Assembly (NCBI GenBank): GCA_050955045.1 | Contig: JBPBQV010000001.1 | Location: 62,001-126,000 of the forward strand | Origin: Mucilaginibacter_A sp050955045 | GTDB lineage: Bacteria > Bacteroidota > Bacteroidia > Sphingobacteriales > Sphingobacteriaceae | DNA: 64,000 nucleotides | Direction: 5' to 3' | Part shown: in pieces, positions 34,564-43,580 of the stretch | Numbering within the stretch: position 1 is the stretch's first letter | Layout: the number at the start of each line of letters is the position of its first letter | The notes under the pieces: generated by a model | What the model was told of the DNA's origin: nothing | The model's input: only the letters and a program-made list of their open reading frames with translations | The model's database searches: none | Made by a program: the position numbers and the translations under genes

Positions 34564-36147
34564 TTAGTCTTTAAGATTTGTAGGAACGATACCAGATTTA
34601 TCAGCTGTTGTTGCCGGAAACTCGCCTTCAATCTCATTCAGTGCAGATGTTTTTGTTAGCTGAATAACAGTTTGCGTTCTGGCTTTTACCCATTTACCCA
34701 AACGCGGATTGTATGTTCCGCCAAGTTTGTAATAGATATTCTCGGAAGGTGTAGTGTAAGATAAACTTACTGTATTTGAACCTTGCCTGTAAAAAGGTTG
34801 AGTTAACAGCGTAACCGGATTAACTACATCATAAAAATCAGTATTAGCGATTTTGTAACCTACCGCTGGAGGACCGGCAGAGAACAAGGATCCACCAGTT
34901 GATATAAATAGTACATCTATTGGCTGGGTATCTTTTGTTACGGTTGTTCCGGAAAAAACAGCCATACCGAATGCATTACCACTGTTGGCTAATAGATTTC
35001 CATTTCTTGCGCCAAAACCATCACCATCGGTAGTAGTGTAATTGAATGACCGTATCCAGTTAGCAGAAGCGATACTTGTTGAACCGGGACCATTAAGCGT
35101 TTTTCCTGCTCCGCCAACGTAAAAGTAAGTGCCTTTTCTAGCCGTTCCTGTGGTTAGGTTAAATTTAAAAGTCCTGAACATAGTAGCTGGTGAGGCCGAA
35201 CCACCGCCAGTTGCCCAACCGTTGGTAGGGAAACCTGCAGGAACGGATGCACCGGCATTATTGGTAACTACTATCGAATAAGGCGTTGCATCGAAATTAA
35301 TATCCCGCGTGGCAAGTAATTGGATGTATTCATAATTTCCATCAACATTACCGGAAACATCATTGATAAAACCACTGATTACCATCGGGGTAGTTTCTAT
35401 GGTTGAGCTAAGCACCTGCACATCCGAAGCTTTGCGCAAACGGATTTGTGGCGTTAGCTTACCATCTGCAGCGGCTGCATTAAAAACGATTCCGTAAAAA
35501 TTAGCGCTTACGGGTAAACCAGTATTAGCAAATGTTGCTGAAGCTTCGGTATGTAAGGTGATATTGTCAAACCCATCGTTCAGGGTTTTATCGCCAGCAT
35601 ATTTATCCGTGGGCGTTGGCAAAGGATCAAAACCACCTTTTACGATAGCCACCAAAGTACTTTCATAAACGGAGGGATTAGCAAGAATGGAACTGCTGGG
35701 AACGCGGTTAGCAAGAATAGTTTTTCCGCTTGCAATTTTGGTAACTGCAGTAGCCGGAACATTTGTAATCTGTAATATTCCGTCAACCCTTTTCAGCACA
35801 CCGCCAGCAACGTTTACGCTGACAGAATCTCCGGAAACATATTTTGCAGCATCAGCGCCGATGGGAATTGAAATACCGCGAAGTGCCGATAAACGACGGC
35901 GATCCTGAATAACCAGTAATCCGGCAGGCATATTTGCGCCGCTATAATCGGAAACTACAATGCCTGTGATTTGAATAGAACCGTACATGTTATCTACATT
36001 CAGCATAACATCTGCGCCTTTGTATAAGTTGCGCAAATCGTACAATGGTATATATGGACTAATTTTGCCTCCGGGATAATTACCGTCTTTTTTGCAACCA
36101 GCAAAGGCAATTAACAGCAACAAAATATGAACTAAATATTTTTTCAT
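34564..36147 (-). CDS. DUF5689-containing lipoprotein
   Basis: The ATG at 36147 (MKKYLVHILLLLIAFAGC) gives a clean lipoprotein signal with Cys18; the longer frame to 36183 begins within an element copy and is unlikely. The 527-residue protein has a DUF5689 domain in its N-terminal half (YDLRNLYKGADVML, ITGIVVSDYSGANMP, LLVIQDRRRL), an OB-like fold seen in PUL lipoproteins. A later repeat-like segment follows (ISGFINDVSGNVDGNYEYIQ). It lies downstream of SusC/SusD and is probably a surface glycan- or nucleotide-binding partner; no ligand can be named. Confidence 0.8.
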   Translation of the reverse strand: MKKYLVHILLLLIAFAGCKKDGNYPGGKISPYIPLYDLRNLYKGADVMLNVDNMYGSIQITGIVVSDYSGANMPAGLLVIQDRRRLSALRGISIPIGADAAKYVSGDSVSVNVAGGVLKRVDGILQITNVPATAVTKIASGKTILANRVPSSSILANPSVYESTLVAIVKGGFDPLPTPTDKYAGDKTLNDGFDNITLHTEASATFANTGLPVSANFYGIVFNAAAADGKLTPQIRLRKASDVQVLSSTIETTPMVISGFINDVSGNVDGNYEYIQLLATRDINFDATPYSIVVTNNAGASVPAGFPTNGWATGGGSASPATMFRTFKFNLTTGTARKGTYFYVGGAGKTLNGPGSTSIASANWIRSFNYTTTDGDGFGARNGNLLANSGNAFGMAVFSGTTVTKDTQPIDVLFISTGGSLFSAGPPAVGYKIANTDFYDVVNPVTLLTQPFYRQGSNTVSLSYTTPSENIYYKLGGTYNPRLGKWVKARTQTVIQLTKTSALNEIEGEFPATTADKSGIVPTNLKD

Positions 36148-36182
36148 TTGAATAATTATTAAATCGATTCGATTAAGTTTCA

Positions 36183-36277
36183 TGCTTCTTTTATCACCAA
36201 AAAAATGGAATCATTGTACTTTTTTATGTTGATTCAAAACAAAACTCAACGCAAACTTTATTGGCATAAAAGAAGCA
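36183..36277. repeat. Inverted pair of elements between SusD and DUF5689 genes
   Basis: ATGCTTCTTTTAT (from 36182) and ATAAAAGAAGCAT (to 36278) form a perfect 13-base inverted repeat with a spacer of about 70 bases. It is in the 175-base gap separating two codirectional genes. A partial terminator or mRNA-stabilising role is possible. Confidence 0.8.
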
Positions 36278-36322
36278 TCATGATTTTCATCTGATTTCAA
36301 CCTAAATATGGTTCAACACAAT

Positions 36323-37885
36323 TTAGAGTTTCTGCCACCAAACCTGCGTGGATATAGCATCAGCTCCTTGCGATAAAATAGCAGCTTTATAATTTGTTGG
36401 GTTTGCAGATTGCACATAAACCGGATAAGTCATGCGTGCAGGCATTACACCGCCATTTCTTAAACCTGGGCCTTGGGGCAAAATCGGGTGGCCGGTACGA
36501 CGGTACTCAAACCATTGCTGCATATCTTCCAGAAATAAAGCATAATATTTTTGCAGATGTATTTTTTCCATCTTATCATCCAGCGATAAAGAGTTATTCC
36601 AGGAAATATCTGCTCCGGTAAGATAAGTGCGAAACTCCGGAGAGTTGATTGTAGGCACAACAGTAGGAACGCCGGAAGCCGGCGAATTTGGCCAGGTTGG
36701 CAACCAGAAGGTTAATCCGCTTAAAACACCGGTTTCCCAATAAGTTTGTGCTGTTCCGGTTGTAATAAATCCTTTAACAGAAGCTTCAGCAAGTATATGT
36801 TGCAGTTCAGCATAATTCATGATCAAACCAGTCATCTGGTCGGTTTGTAAAGATACCGCGGACGTGTTTGAATAAAAATAAGCTTGCTTAGGCGCACCGG
36901 TTCCGGCCAGATAACCACTTGGAACGCCAGCAAAACCACTAGGGCCTTGTGCAATGCCCCAACGGTTAAACCCGCTTGTACCATAAATAGATGTATTTAT
37001 TCGTGGATCAGCCCAGTTTACCAAATGATCGATAAAAAAACTTCCTATCGCCGGCGCGCGCCAATCTTGCTCTCTAACTGTTTGATAAGGAGAAATATAA
37101 ACGCCGCCCGTCCATCTTAAAAGAGCGGAATCATCATTACCGGCCATAATTGGATACGTTGATGCCTGTGTATCTATTATATCTTTTATTTTAGCAATCG
37201 CATCCGCAGAAACCCCGGCTTTACCGGAAAGCTTTAACAATAAACGCAGGTACAACGAATTTCCAAATTTGCGCCATTTAGCAACATTGCCATTAAAAAC
37301 CGGATCGCTTGAACCTTTTATAGCTGTTCCGGCTGCAAGCAAGGTATTTGCAGTTTCTAATTGTTTAAATATATCCAGGTAAATATCCTTTTGCTTATCA
37401 AACGGTGGTTCATAAATACTACTGTCTTTAGCCAAGTTAGATTTCGAATAAGGTACATCGCCGTAAGTATCCGTTAACATCGAATAAATCCATGACTGGC
37501 AGATCAAAGAAATGCCCTGGTAAGAAGTATTTAGGGTAAGCGGCTGGCTGGAAATATTATAAATATCCTTGAAATTGGTAAGCTGCGAGTACCAGGCATT
37601 CCACAGATAATCTGCATAAGTATTCCGGTATTCGTACCGAAAAACAGCTGCTTCATCATCCATTATGCTAACGGTAACTTGCATCAACTCATTATTAAAA
37701 TTTCTGTTACGCTGCATGTTGGCACTTACAGTTGCTACTAATGCAGGAGCTAAAAGCTGCTGCGGCAATGCATTTGGTGTATTAATTGGGTCTGTATTGA
37801 TTTCCTCAAAATCTTTAGTACAGGAAGATAATACCGCAGCAAACAGCATGACAGTATATATCAATTTATATATTTTACTTTTCAT
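36323..37885 (-). CDS. SusD/RagB-family nutrient-binding lipoprotein (SusD-like_2)
   Basis: The 520-residue lipoprotein (LSSCTKDFEEINTDP) has the TPR-rich SusD-like_2 (PF12771) pattern, including QSWIYSMLTDTYGDVPYS and WRKFGNSLYLRLLLKLSG. The C-terminal LQKYYALFLEDMQQWFEYRR is also typical. SusD-like proteins cap a SusC transporter and bind substrate outside the cell. It is 11 bases downstream of the SusC gene. Substrate is unknown; the nearby phosphatases suggest a phosphorylated compound. Confidence 0.92.
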   Translation of the reverse strand: MKSKIYKLIYTVMLFAAVLSSCTKDFEEINTDPINTPNALPQQLLAPALVATVSANMQRNRNFNNELMQVTVSIMDDEAAVFRYEYRNTYADYLWNAWYSQLTNFKDIYNISSQPLTLNTSYQGISLICQSWIYSMLTDTYGDVPYSKSNLAKDSSIYEPPFDKQKDIYLDIFKQLETANTLLAAGTAIKGSSDPVFNGNVAKWRKFGNSLYLRLLLKLSGKAGVSADAIAKIKDIIDTQASTYPIMAGNDDSALLRWTGGVYISPYQTVREQDWRAPAIGSFFIDHLVNWADPRINTSIYGTSGFNRWGIAQGPSGFAGVPSGYLAGTGAPKQAYFYSNTSAVSLQTDQMTGLIMNYAELQHILAEASVKGFITTGTAQTYWETGVLSGLTFWLPTWPNSPASGVPTVVPTINSPEFRTYLTGADISWNNSLSLDDKMEKIHLQKYYALFLEDMQQWFEYRRTGHPILPQGPGLRNGGVMPARMTYPVYVQSANPTNYKAAILSQGADAISTQVWWQKL

Positions 37886-37896
37886 TTTTTGTTGAA

Positions 37897-40800
37897 TTAA
37901 AATCCGATAACTAGGTTTAAACCAAATGTTCTGGTGGATGGAAATTGTGCAATTTCAAAGCCGGTTACGATATCACTTCCGCTAAGTGTTCCGAATTCTG
38001 GATCAAACATTGGCCAGGGCGACCAGATGTATAAATCACGGCCGTAAACACCAATGGTTGCGCGTTGTAGCCCGATCCGTTGCGTAAGTTTTGGCGGAAG
38101 TGTGTAATCAATTCTGGCTTCGCGGAATTTAATAAAATCGGTGCTAAAAGTACTTCCTTCGGCATTATCAACACCCATTTGCGAGCGATAGTAAGCATCA
38201 ATATCGAAGGCAACCACATCATTTTGACGATAAGTACCATCAGCATTTTGAATTACGCCATTACCAATAATCCCGTTGTACCTTCCCGGAAGTGTGCTTT
38301 TTAGTTTGCCCTGCTCCACCATTTTATAATTGGTAAGCGAGTGGGCAACAGCTCCGTATTGCGCATCAAACAATACGTTTAAACGAAACTGTCTATAACT
38401 CCAGTTGCTACCGATGCTGGTTTTAAACTTCGGGTTGGTATTGCCCAGATAAAGTACGTTCGAACTGAGTTTGGCCACGCCAGTAGTAGCATCATAAATT
38501 ACTTGCCCATCTGGTGCACGTTGATAACCTCGCCCATACAAATCGCCTATGCTGCCGCCTACTTTGGCTACAATTTGTCCGCCGCCAACTGCACCCGTTC
38601 TCAGGATTACAGAACTATCGGCCAGTTCTGCTATTTTGTTGCGATTTGCAGTGAAGGTTGCATACAACGACCATTTGAACCCACTTCTGGTTTGCAGCGG
38701 TGTTCCGTTTGCAGCAAGCTCTATACCGCGGTTATTTACCTGGCCAATATTAGTTAGCACTTGCGTATATCCCGAAGCGCGGTCAACAATCCTGGATAAA
38801 ATCTGGTTTTTGGTGTTTCCTGAGTATAATGCCAGATCAAAACCCAATCGGCTTTTAAATAATCGGATATCAGCACCAACTTCATAAGTAGTGGTTGATA
38901 ACGGTTTTAAATTCGGGTTTGGTAATAAAGTTGGATTTTGTAGCGCACCTCCAGGATATAAACCACTTCCTGTAATGCTGTAATTATAGGAAGTTAAATA
39001 AGGAGTAGTTCCGCCGCTTCCTACCTGAGAATATGATGCCCTGAGCTTTGCAAAGTTAACTTGTGAAGGAAGCTTGGCAAATTCTGACAAAATAAAACTT
39101 CCACTTACTGAAGGATAAAAAAAGCCAGAATTTATTTTACGGTACGGTGTTGCTAACGTACTGGTATAATCTTTACGGCCAGTTACATCTACATAAAGAT
39201 AATTTTTGTACGCAGCTGATAGTAAGCCATAAAAACTGTTAAAAGTGTACTTGCTTTTATCTGGTAAGGAAACTAGCGGACCAGCCGCATTTGCAACCGT
39301 GTATAAACCAGGATAGGTTAATGAATCTGCCCGAATTTCATCTTTGTTATATTTATTAATAAGCGTACTTCCACCGGCAGTTAAAGTTAAATCAATATCT
39401 TTTATTACTTTTTTATTGTACCGCAGCAAAAAGTCGCTACTTGCTTCCTGCGTATTGATATTTTGTGTACGATAAGAGCCTTTCACTAATCTAGAACCTG
39501 CATCATAAGGCCGATCCTGCTCGCGCTGCTCATAGCCCATATCTAAAGATGTTCTTACTTGCAGACTTAATGCTTTTGTAAAATTGTAAGTAGCCTGTAT
39601 ATTTCCGGTTATGGAGTTACGTGTTGTTTTATTGATAAATTCATAAGATACTGCATAAGGATTTTCCGGGAAGGAACTAAACGGATACTGAATAGCACGG
39701 TCTTCCTGTCCAAGTTTCCAGTAATTTTTCAACCCAAAAGGGTCTGCATTGGGCTGCCAGAAAATAAACCAGTACATCAACGACTGGTTGCCGTAACCTG
39801 CGCCCGGCAAATTATCACTGAATTTATTGTTGTAATTTATTTTTGATGCGATTGTAAGTTTATCGTTCACTTTCGAGTTAACAGATAAAGCTACCGAGTT
39901 ACGGCCATAACCGGTATTGGGCGTAATCCATTCGTTTTTAACGTTAGTTGCCGAAAAACGCGCTGTTGTTTTATCCGTTCCGCCATCTACACTGATAGAA
40001 TTTGTAAAGGTTTTACCAGTGTCAAAAAAGCGGCGTATTTTATTGGTATAAGGCACCCAGGGCGTTCTGGTGGTACCAACTTTTTGCGTAACCGGATCGT
40101 ATTGAAAAAAAGATTGTCCGTCAAACTTTGGTCCGTAAGCAGAACTTGTACCGCTCGTGCTGGCGCCATCGGCAGTAGCACCGTAAGAATAATAACCTGC
40201 GCCTCCTAATCCTTGTCCGTATTCATATTGAAAATCGGGCCAACGATTTACGGTCTCAAAAGAAGCATTAGAATTAAAAGTAATACCCAGGCCTTTTCTT
40301 TTGGGATTGCCGGATTTGGTGGTAATAATAACGGCACCGTTTGCACCGCGCTGTCCGTATAAAGCAGCAGCTCCCGGGCCTTTTAATACCGTAACACTTT
40401 CAATATCTTCCGGGTTAATATCGTTGATACTGCTGCCATAATCCGCAGGCTGATTATCACTGCCCACGCCATATACCAAATCACTGGCATTTGCCGTACG
40501 CCTGCCGCTACTGTTGTTAATTACGACGCCATCTAAAACAATCAGTGCTTCGTTATTACCGGTAAGGTTATTTTCACCGCGTAAAATAATTTTATTTGAT
40601 CCGGCTGGGCCACTGTTTGACCTTACCAAATTTAAACCGGCTACTTTACCGGAAAGTGCATCCGTCCAGTTGCCGGCAGGTGCATCTGTGAGTTGCTCGC
40701 CTTTTACGACCGGTGCAGAATAACCTAATGCTTTTTCATCACGCTTAATCCCTAATGCGGTGGTAATGGTTACTTCCTTTAATGCCGTACTGGAAGTTGC

Positions 40801-41208
40801 CAGTTTTAAAACGAGGTTATTCTCATCTTTATTTATTACCCGTTTTATTTGCTTGTAACCTAACAAGGAAAAGGTAACTGCGGTATTTCCGGCTGTACGA
40901 AAAGAAAACCTGCCCTGCGCATCACTAATCGCTAAAACTTTTCTATTGCCATTCATGATATTTACGCCAGGCATCGGGCCTGCATCGGTACTGTCTATTA
41001 CTACTCCTTTTACAGCATAAATATTTTGGGCAAATGCTGCTTGGTACAGCGGAAAAAATGCTAGTAAAAACAGCACAAAAGCCGGTTTAAACATTGGCTT
41101 TTTGAGGGAAACCTGCGTGTTATGTTTTTGGCTTTTATAAAACTGATTGACAGTTTTTGTACCGGCAAATTCATAACATCTAATAAAATTTTCAGTAAAA
41201 ATCCCCAT
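37897..41208 (-). CDS. SusC/RagA TonB-linked outer membrane transporter
   Basis: The 1103-residue protein has an N-terminal carboxypeptidase-like domain (VKGVVIDSTDAGPMPGVNIM). A plug domain follows (DIESVTVLKGPGAAALYGQRGANGAV), then a long TonB barrel. M39 (41094) starts a more standard signal peptide (MFKPAFVLFLLAFFPLY), so the true start may be there rather than 41208. It forms the transport pair with the adjacent SusD. The gene body 36.3-41.0 kb holds no exact element copy except 41065-41075 near its start, the longest element-free stretch in the window. Confidence 0.93.
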   Translation of the reverse strand: MGIFTENFIRCYEFAGTKTVNQFYKSQKHNTQVSLKKPMFKPAFVLFLLAFFPLYQAAFAQNIYAVKGVVIDSTDAGPMPGVNIMNGNRKVLAISDAQGRFSFRTAGNTAVTFSLLGYKQIKRVINKDENNLVLKLATSSTALKEVTITTALGIKRDEKALGYSAPVVKGEQLTDAPAGNWTDALSGKVAGLNLVRSNSGPAGSNKIILRGENNLTGNNEALIVLDGVVINNSSGRRTANASDLVYGVGSDNQPADYGSSINDINPEDIESVTVLKGPGAAALYGQRGANGAVIITTKSGNPKRKGLGITFNSNASFETVNRWPDFQYEYGQGLGGAGYYSYGATADGASTSGTSSAYGPKFDGQSFFQYDPVTQKVGTTRTPWVPYTNKIRRFFDTGKTFTNSISVDGGTDKTTARFSATNVKNEWITPNTGYGRNSVALSVNSKVNDKLTIASKINYNNKFSDNLPGAGYGNQSLMYWFIFWQPNADPFGLKNYWKLGQEDRAIQYPFSSFPENPYAVSYEFINKTTRNSITGNIQATYNFTKALSLQVRTSLDMGYEQREQDRPYDAGSRLVKGSYRTQNINTQEASSDFLLRYNKKVIKDIDLTLTAGGSTLINKYNKDEIRADSLTYPGLYTVANAAGPLVSLPDKSKYTFNSFYGLLSAAYKNYLYVDVTGRKDYTSTLATPYRKINSGFFYPSVSGSFILSEFAKLPSQVNFAKLRASYSQVGSGGTTPYLTSYNYSITGSGLYPGGALQNPTLLPNPNLKPLSTTTYEVGADIRLFKSRLGFDLALYSGNTKNQILSRIVDRASGYTQVLTNIGQVNNRGIELAANGTPLQTRSGFKWSLYATFTANRNKIAELADSSVILRTGAVGGGQIVAKVGGSIGDLYGRGYQRAPDGQVIYDATTGVAKLSSNVLYLGNTNPKFKTSIGSNWSYRQFRLNVLFDAQYGAVAHSLTNYKMVEQGKLKSTLPGRYNGIIGNGVIQNADGTYRQNDVVAFDIDAYYRSQMGVDNAEGSTFSTDFIKFREARIDYTLPPKLTQRIGLQRATIGVYGRDLYIWSPWPMFDPEFGTLSGSDIVTGFEIAQFPSTRTFGLNLVIGF

Positions 41209-41595
41209 TTGATCCTCGTTAATTAAAATGATTAATTAGAAGCTAAATTGAGATAACAATATGTTGTTTAGATTAAATAACAGTCATGCTTACATTAATA
41301 TTTAACTTAACAAAACAGTTAAAAAAACAATTTTTGATGAGGTATAATTTATCAATCTTTCCAAAATAATTTAATTAAGTTATTGACTAAAAGAATTTTA
41401 ACAAAAAAATATCACTATTAAACAAATTTAATTTTAAAAATTGCAATTATCAGACAGCTTAATTTTTGCTTAACAAAATCTTAATATCGGGTTTACAATC
41501 AGTATAAATACAAGGTTCATTTTTGTGCTATTCAAGCTGACCTTTTGTAAGGAGCAACTGCTGCTTTTCTTCATCTTTTCTTTCAAGCAAATACT
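41209..41595. other. Divergent intergenic region, SusC and metallophosphoesterase
   Basis: These 387 A/T-rich bases separate divergent starts. No gene or strong palindrome is seen. TAAATTTG on the minus strand (41430-41423) fits a -7 box but lacks a TTG at the right distance. No element copy is present. Confidence 0.45.
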
Positions 41596-42441
41596 ATGGC
41601 AAACCGCCGAAATTTTATAAAATCCGGTTTAACCGGTTTGGCAGGAATCAGTTTATTACCTGCTGTGAATACATTTGCAACAGGCAACAAACTTCCTACA
41701 GCTGCCGGAAACTTTAAACTGCGTTTTGCTTTGGCTTCTGATGGCCATTATGCGCAGCCCGGTACAGATTCGGATGTGTTTTACAGTAATTTAATCTCCT
41801 GGTTAAGTAAAGAACACCAGCAAAACCACCTTGATTTTGTAATAATAAACGGCGATTTAGTACATAATCGGCCAGATTTGTTATCGAAAGTAAAAGAAAC
41901 CTATTTGGATAAACTGCCAGTTCCTTACCATACCATTCCTGGTAATCATGATTTTGCGGATGCTAAAGTGTGGAAAAACGTTTTTGGTTATGAAGATAAA
42001 TACACGCGGGAATATGGCGACATCGGCTTCGTTTTTGCCAATACAGCGGATACCAAAGGCGGATATGTTTGTCCGGACAATGCCTTTTTAAAAGCTTCTT
42101 TTGAGCAGTTTAAATCTAAAAAGATTGTTTTTGCAATTCTGCATATCGCACCGCATCAATGGTTGCCGGAAGAAGACAAAATATTTTTGAACTGCCCGGA
42201 AACGGTTGAATTGTTACACGCTTATCCAAACATTAAAGCCGCGTTTCATGGCCACGATCATTCGCTGGATGGCGTTCGATATACCGGCAAATTTCCGCAT
42301 TTTTTCGATTCGCATTTTGGCGGCAACTGGGGCACAGATTATAAAGGTTACCGCATTGTAGAAGTTAGTTTGGATAACCAGATTGCTACCTATCAGGTTA
42401 ATGCGAGCCAGAATCCGAAGTTAAACAGCAGTAAAATTTAA
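41596..42441 (+). CDS. Tat-exported calcineurin-like metallophosphoesterase
   Basis: The 281-residue protein begins with a Tat-like signal (RRNFIKSGLTGLAGISLLPA). It carries the five metallophosphoesterase blocks: ASDGHY, INGDLVHNR, PGNHDFAD, LHIAPHQW and FHGHDHS. The product is presumably periplasmic or extracellular and hydrolyses phosphomono- or diesters. It is divergent from the SusC-SusD operon, suggesting a joint role in acquiring phosphorylated nutrients; that is inference. Confidence 0.85.
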   Translation: MANRRNFIKSGLTGLAGISLLPAVNTFATGNKLPTAAGNFKLRFALASDGHYAQPGTDSDVFYSNLISWLSKEHQQNHLDFVIINGDLVHNRPDLLSKVKETYLDKLPVPYHTIPGNHDFADAKVWKNVFGYEDKYTREYGDIGFVFANTADTKGGYVCPDNAFLKASFEQFKSKKIVFAILHIAPHQWLPEEDKIFLNCPETVELLHAYPNIKAAFHGHDHSLDGVRYTGKFPHFFDSHFGGNWGTDYKGYRIVEVSLDNQIATYQVNASQNPKLNSSKI

Positions 42442-42500
42442 GCTCATCATCTGCATGAGTATAGTTGTTGTAGTTGCTAACGCTTTTGATCTTTTGCTGA

Positions 42501-42581
42501 TACTTCTTTTATCGCCTAAAAATCTTTATCGTTTAAAAATTTAAAAAAATACAAAACTATTTTTAGTGGATAAAAGAAGCA
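42501..42581. repeat. Inverted pair of extended elements (large hairpin)
   Basis: The reverse copy 42501-42511 and forward copy 42571-42581 are mirrored beyond the core. The left arm reads ATACTTCTTTTATC, then CTAAAAAT; the right arm complement reads ATGCTTCTTTTATC, then CTAAAAAT. Arms of about 25 bases enclose a loop of about 30. It lies after the metallophosphoesterase stop and may act as a terminator without a classical U-run. Confidence 0.85.
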
Positions 42582-42716
42582 TTCAAAATTTCTACTAAAA
42601 TAAAAACTTTGCTTCTGTAACAAAGCTCACGCAATCTTACAACTGTACAAGGTTTACTGTTTGTTAATTTTTAGTTAATGTAAAGCCTGTTATTTCGCAA
42701 AACCTGATTAGCATTT

Positions 42717-43553
42717 ATGAAAAAACTATCTTTTCTACTTTCTTCTGTGTTGCTGCTAAGTTTCAGCTTATCTGCCCAGCAGATACCGCAAAACACCAAA
42801 ATTCCTGCTACTGTAAACAACGTGCAGCCGTTCTTATTTTCGGTCAATACGTTAACTGCAGCTGCTCCGGCCTGGGGTTTGCAATATTCGGGCAGTTACG
42901 GTGAAACTGCCTTGGCGCCATTTGGCTATAATGGCGTTGATCAGCAATTGGCTGTAAAAGGTTATTTGGGCAACCGCTTTACGTTATACGCCAATGCCGC
43001 ATTAGGTTTTGCCCGTTCTGACGGCGGCGTGACCAGTGCACAACAAGCCGAAGTTTTGCGTGATGTGATTGGCGGCAAACAATTGTTTGGACCACGCATT
43101 GGTTTAGGATTTGGCGTGAGCCGCGACTTTACAAACGTTAAATCAATTTTTAGTCGGATTACCGCTTCTTTTGATGCTGCATCCTGGCGATTTGGCGGCA
43201 ACATGCGTTTCGAAAAAGCATTTGACCGAAACCGCGATAATATTGATTTAATTTCGAGTGCAGGTTTTCATCACCGCATTTACAAACAGTTTTTTGGCGG
43301 AGTGGAAGCCGTAGGCGAAGATTTAGAAGGTTTTTGGGAAGCAGATGAAGCAGAAGGCGGCGCAAAATTATTAGTTGGCCCGTCCATCAACCTCATGCCA
43401 CAAGGTTCGCGTTTTTCTTTTTCGCTTTGTGGCGGACCCATTTTTTATGCCACTAAAAGCAGCGTTATCCCATCCGAAGCGGTAAGAGATTTGGCTGCCT
43501 CCAGAAACGGTTATACGGTTAGGGCGCAGGTTGCCTTTAATTTACACCCATAA
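42717..43553 (+). CDS. Secreted outer-membrane-like protein of unknown function
   Basis: This 278-residue protein has a signal peptide (MKKLSFLLSSVLLLSFSLSA|QQ). Alternating strand patterns (GLQYSGSYGETALAPFGYNG, NRFTLYANAALGFARSDG, RIGLGFGVSRDF, FSFSLCGGPIFYAT) are compatible with a small beta-barrel. I do not recognise a family. Residues ~250-263 (VIPSEAVRDLAAS) look like the translation of a dispersed intergenic repeat that entered the coding frame without breaking it. It is 27 bases ahead of the phosphoesterase gene, so the two are likely cotranscribed. Confidence 0.6.
   Translation: MKKLSFLLSSVLLLSFSLSAQQIPQNTKIPATVNNVQPFLFSVNTLTAAAPAWGLQYSGSYGETALAPFGYNGVDQQLAVKGYLGNRFTLYANAALGFARSDGGVTSAQQAEVLRDVIGGKQLFGPRIGLGFGVSRDFTNVKSIFSRITASFDAASWRFGGNMRFEKAFDRNRDNIDLISSAGFHHRIYKQFFGGVEAVGEDLEGFWEADEAEGGAKLLVGPSINLMPQGSRFSFSLCGGPIFYATKSSVIPSEAVRDLAASRNGYTVRAQVAFNLHP
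43463..43505 (+). repeat. Repeat-like insertion in coding sequence (SEAVRDLAA peptide)
   Basis: The 43-bp segment encodes SVIPSEAVRDLAAS. Peptides of the form IPSE-x-RDLAA are known by-products of dispersed palindromic repeats read as protein in many bacteria. It sits between two predicted strands, where a loop can absorb it. I infer this from the peptide pattern only. Confidence 0.4.
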
Positions 43554-43580
43554 TTTTGTTAAAACTCTTAAATTTAAAGC

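Noticed and set aside
36148..36183. DUF5689 start at 36183
   Set aside because: It also uses an ATG inside an element copy; ATG 36147 gives a clean lipoprotein signal.
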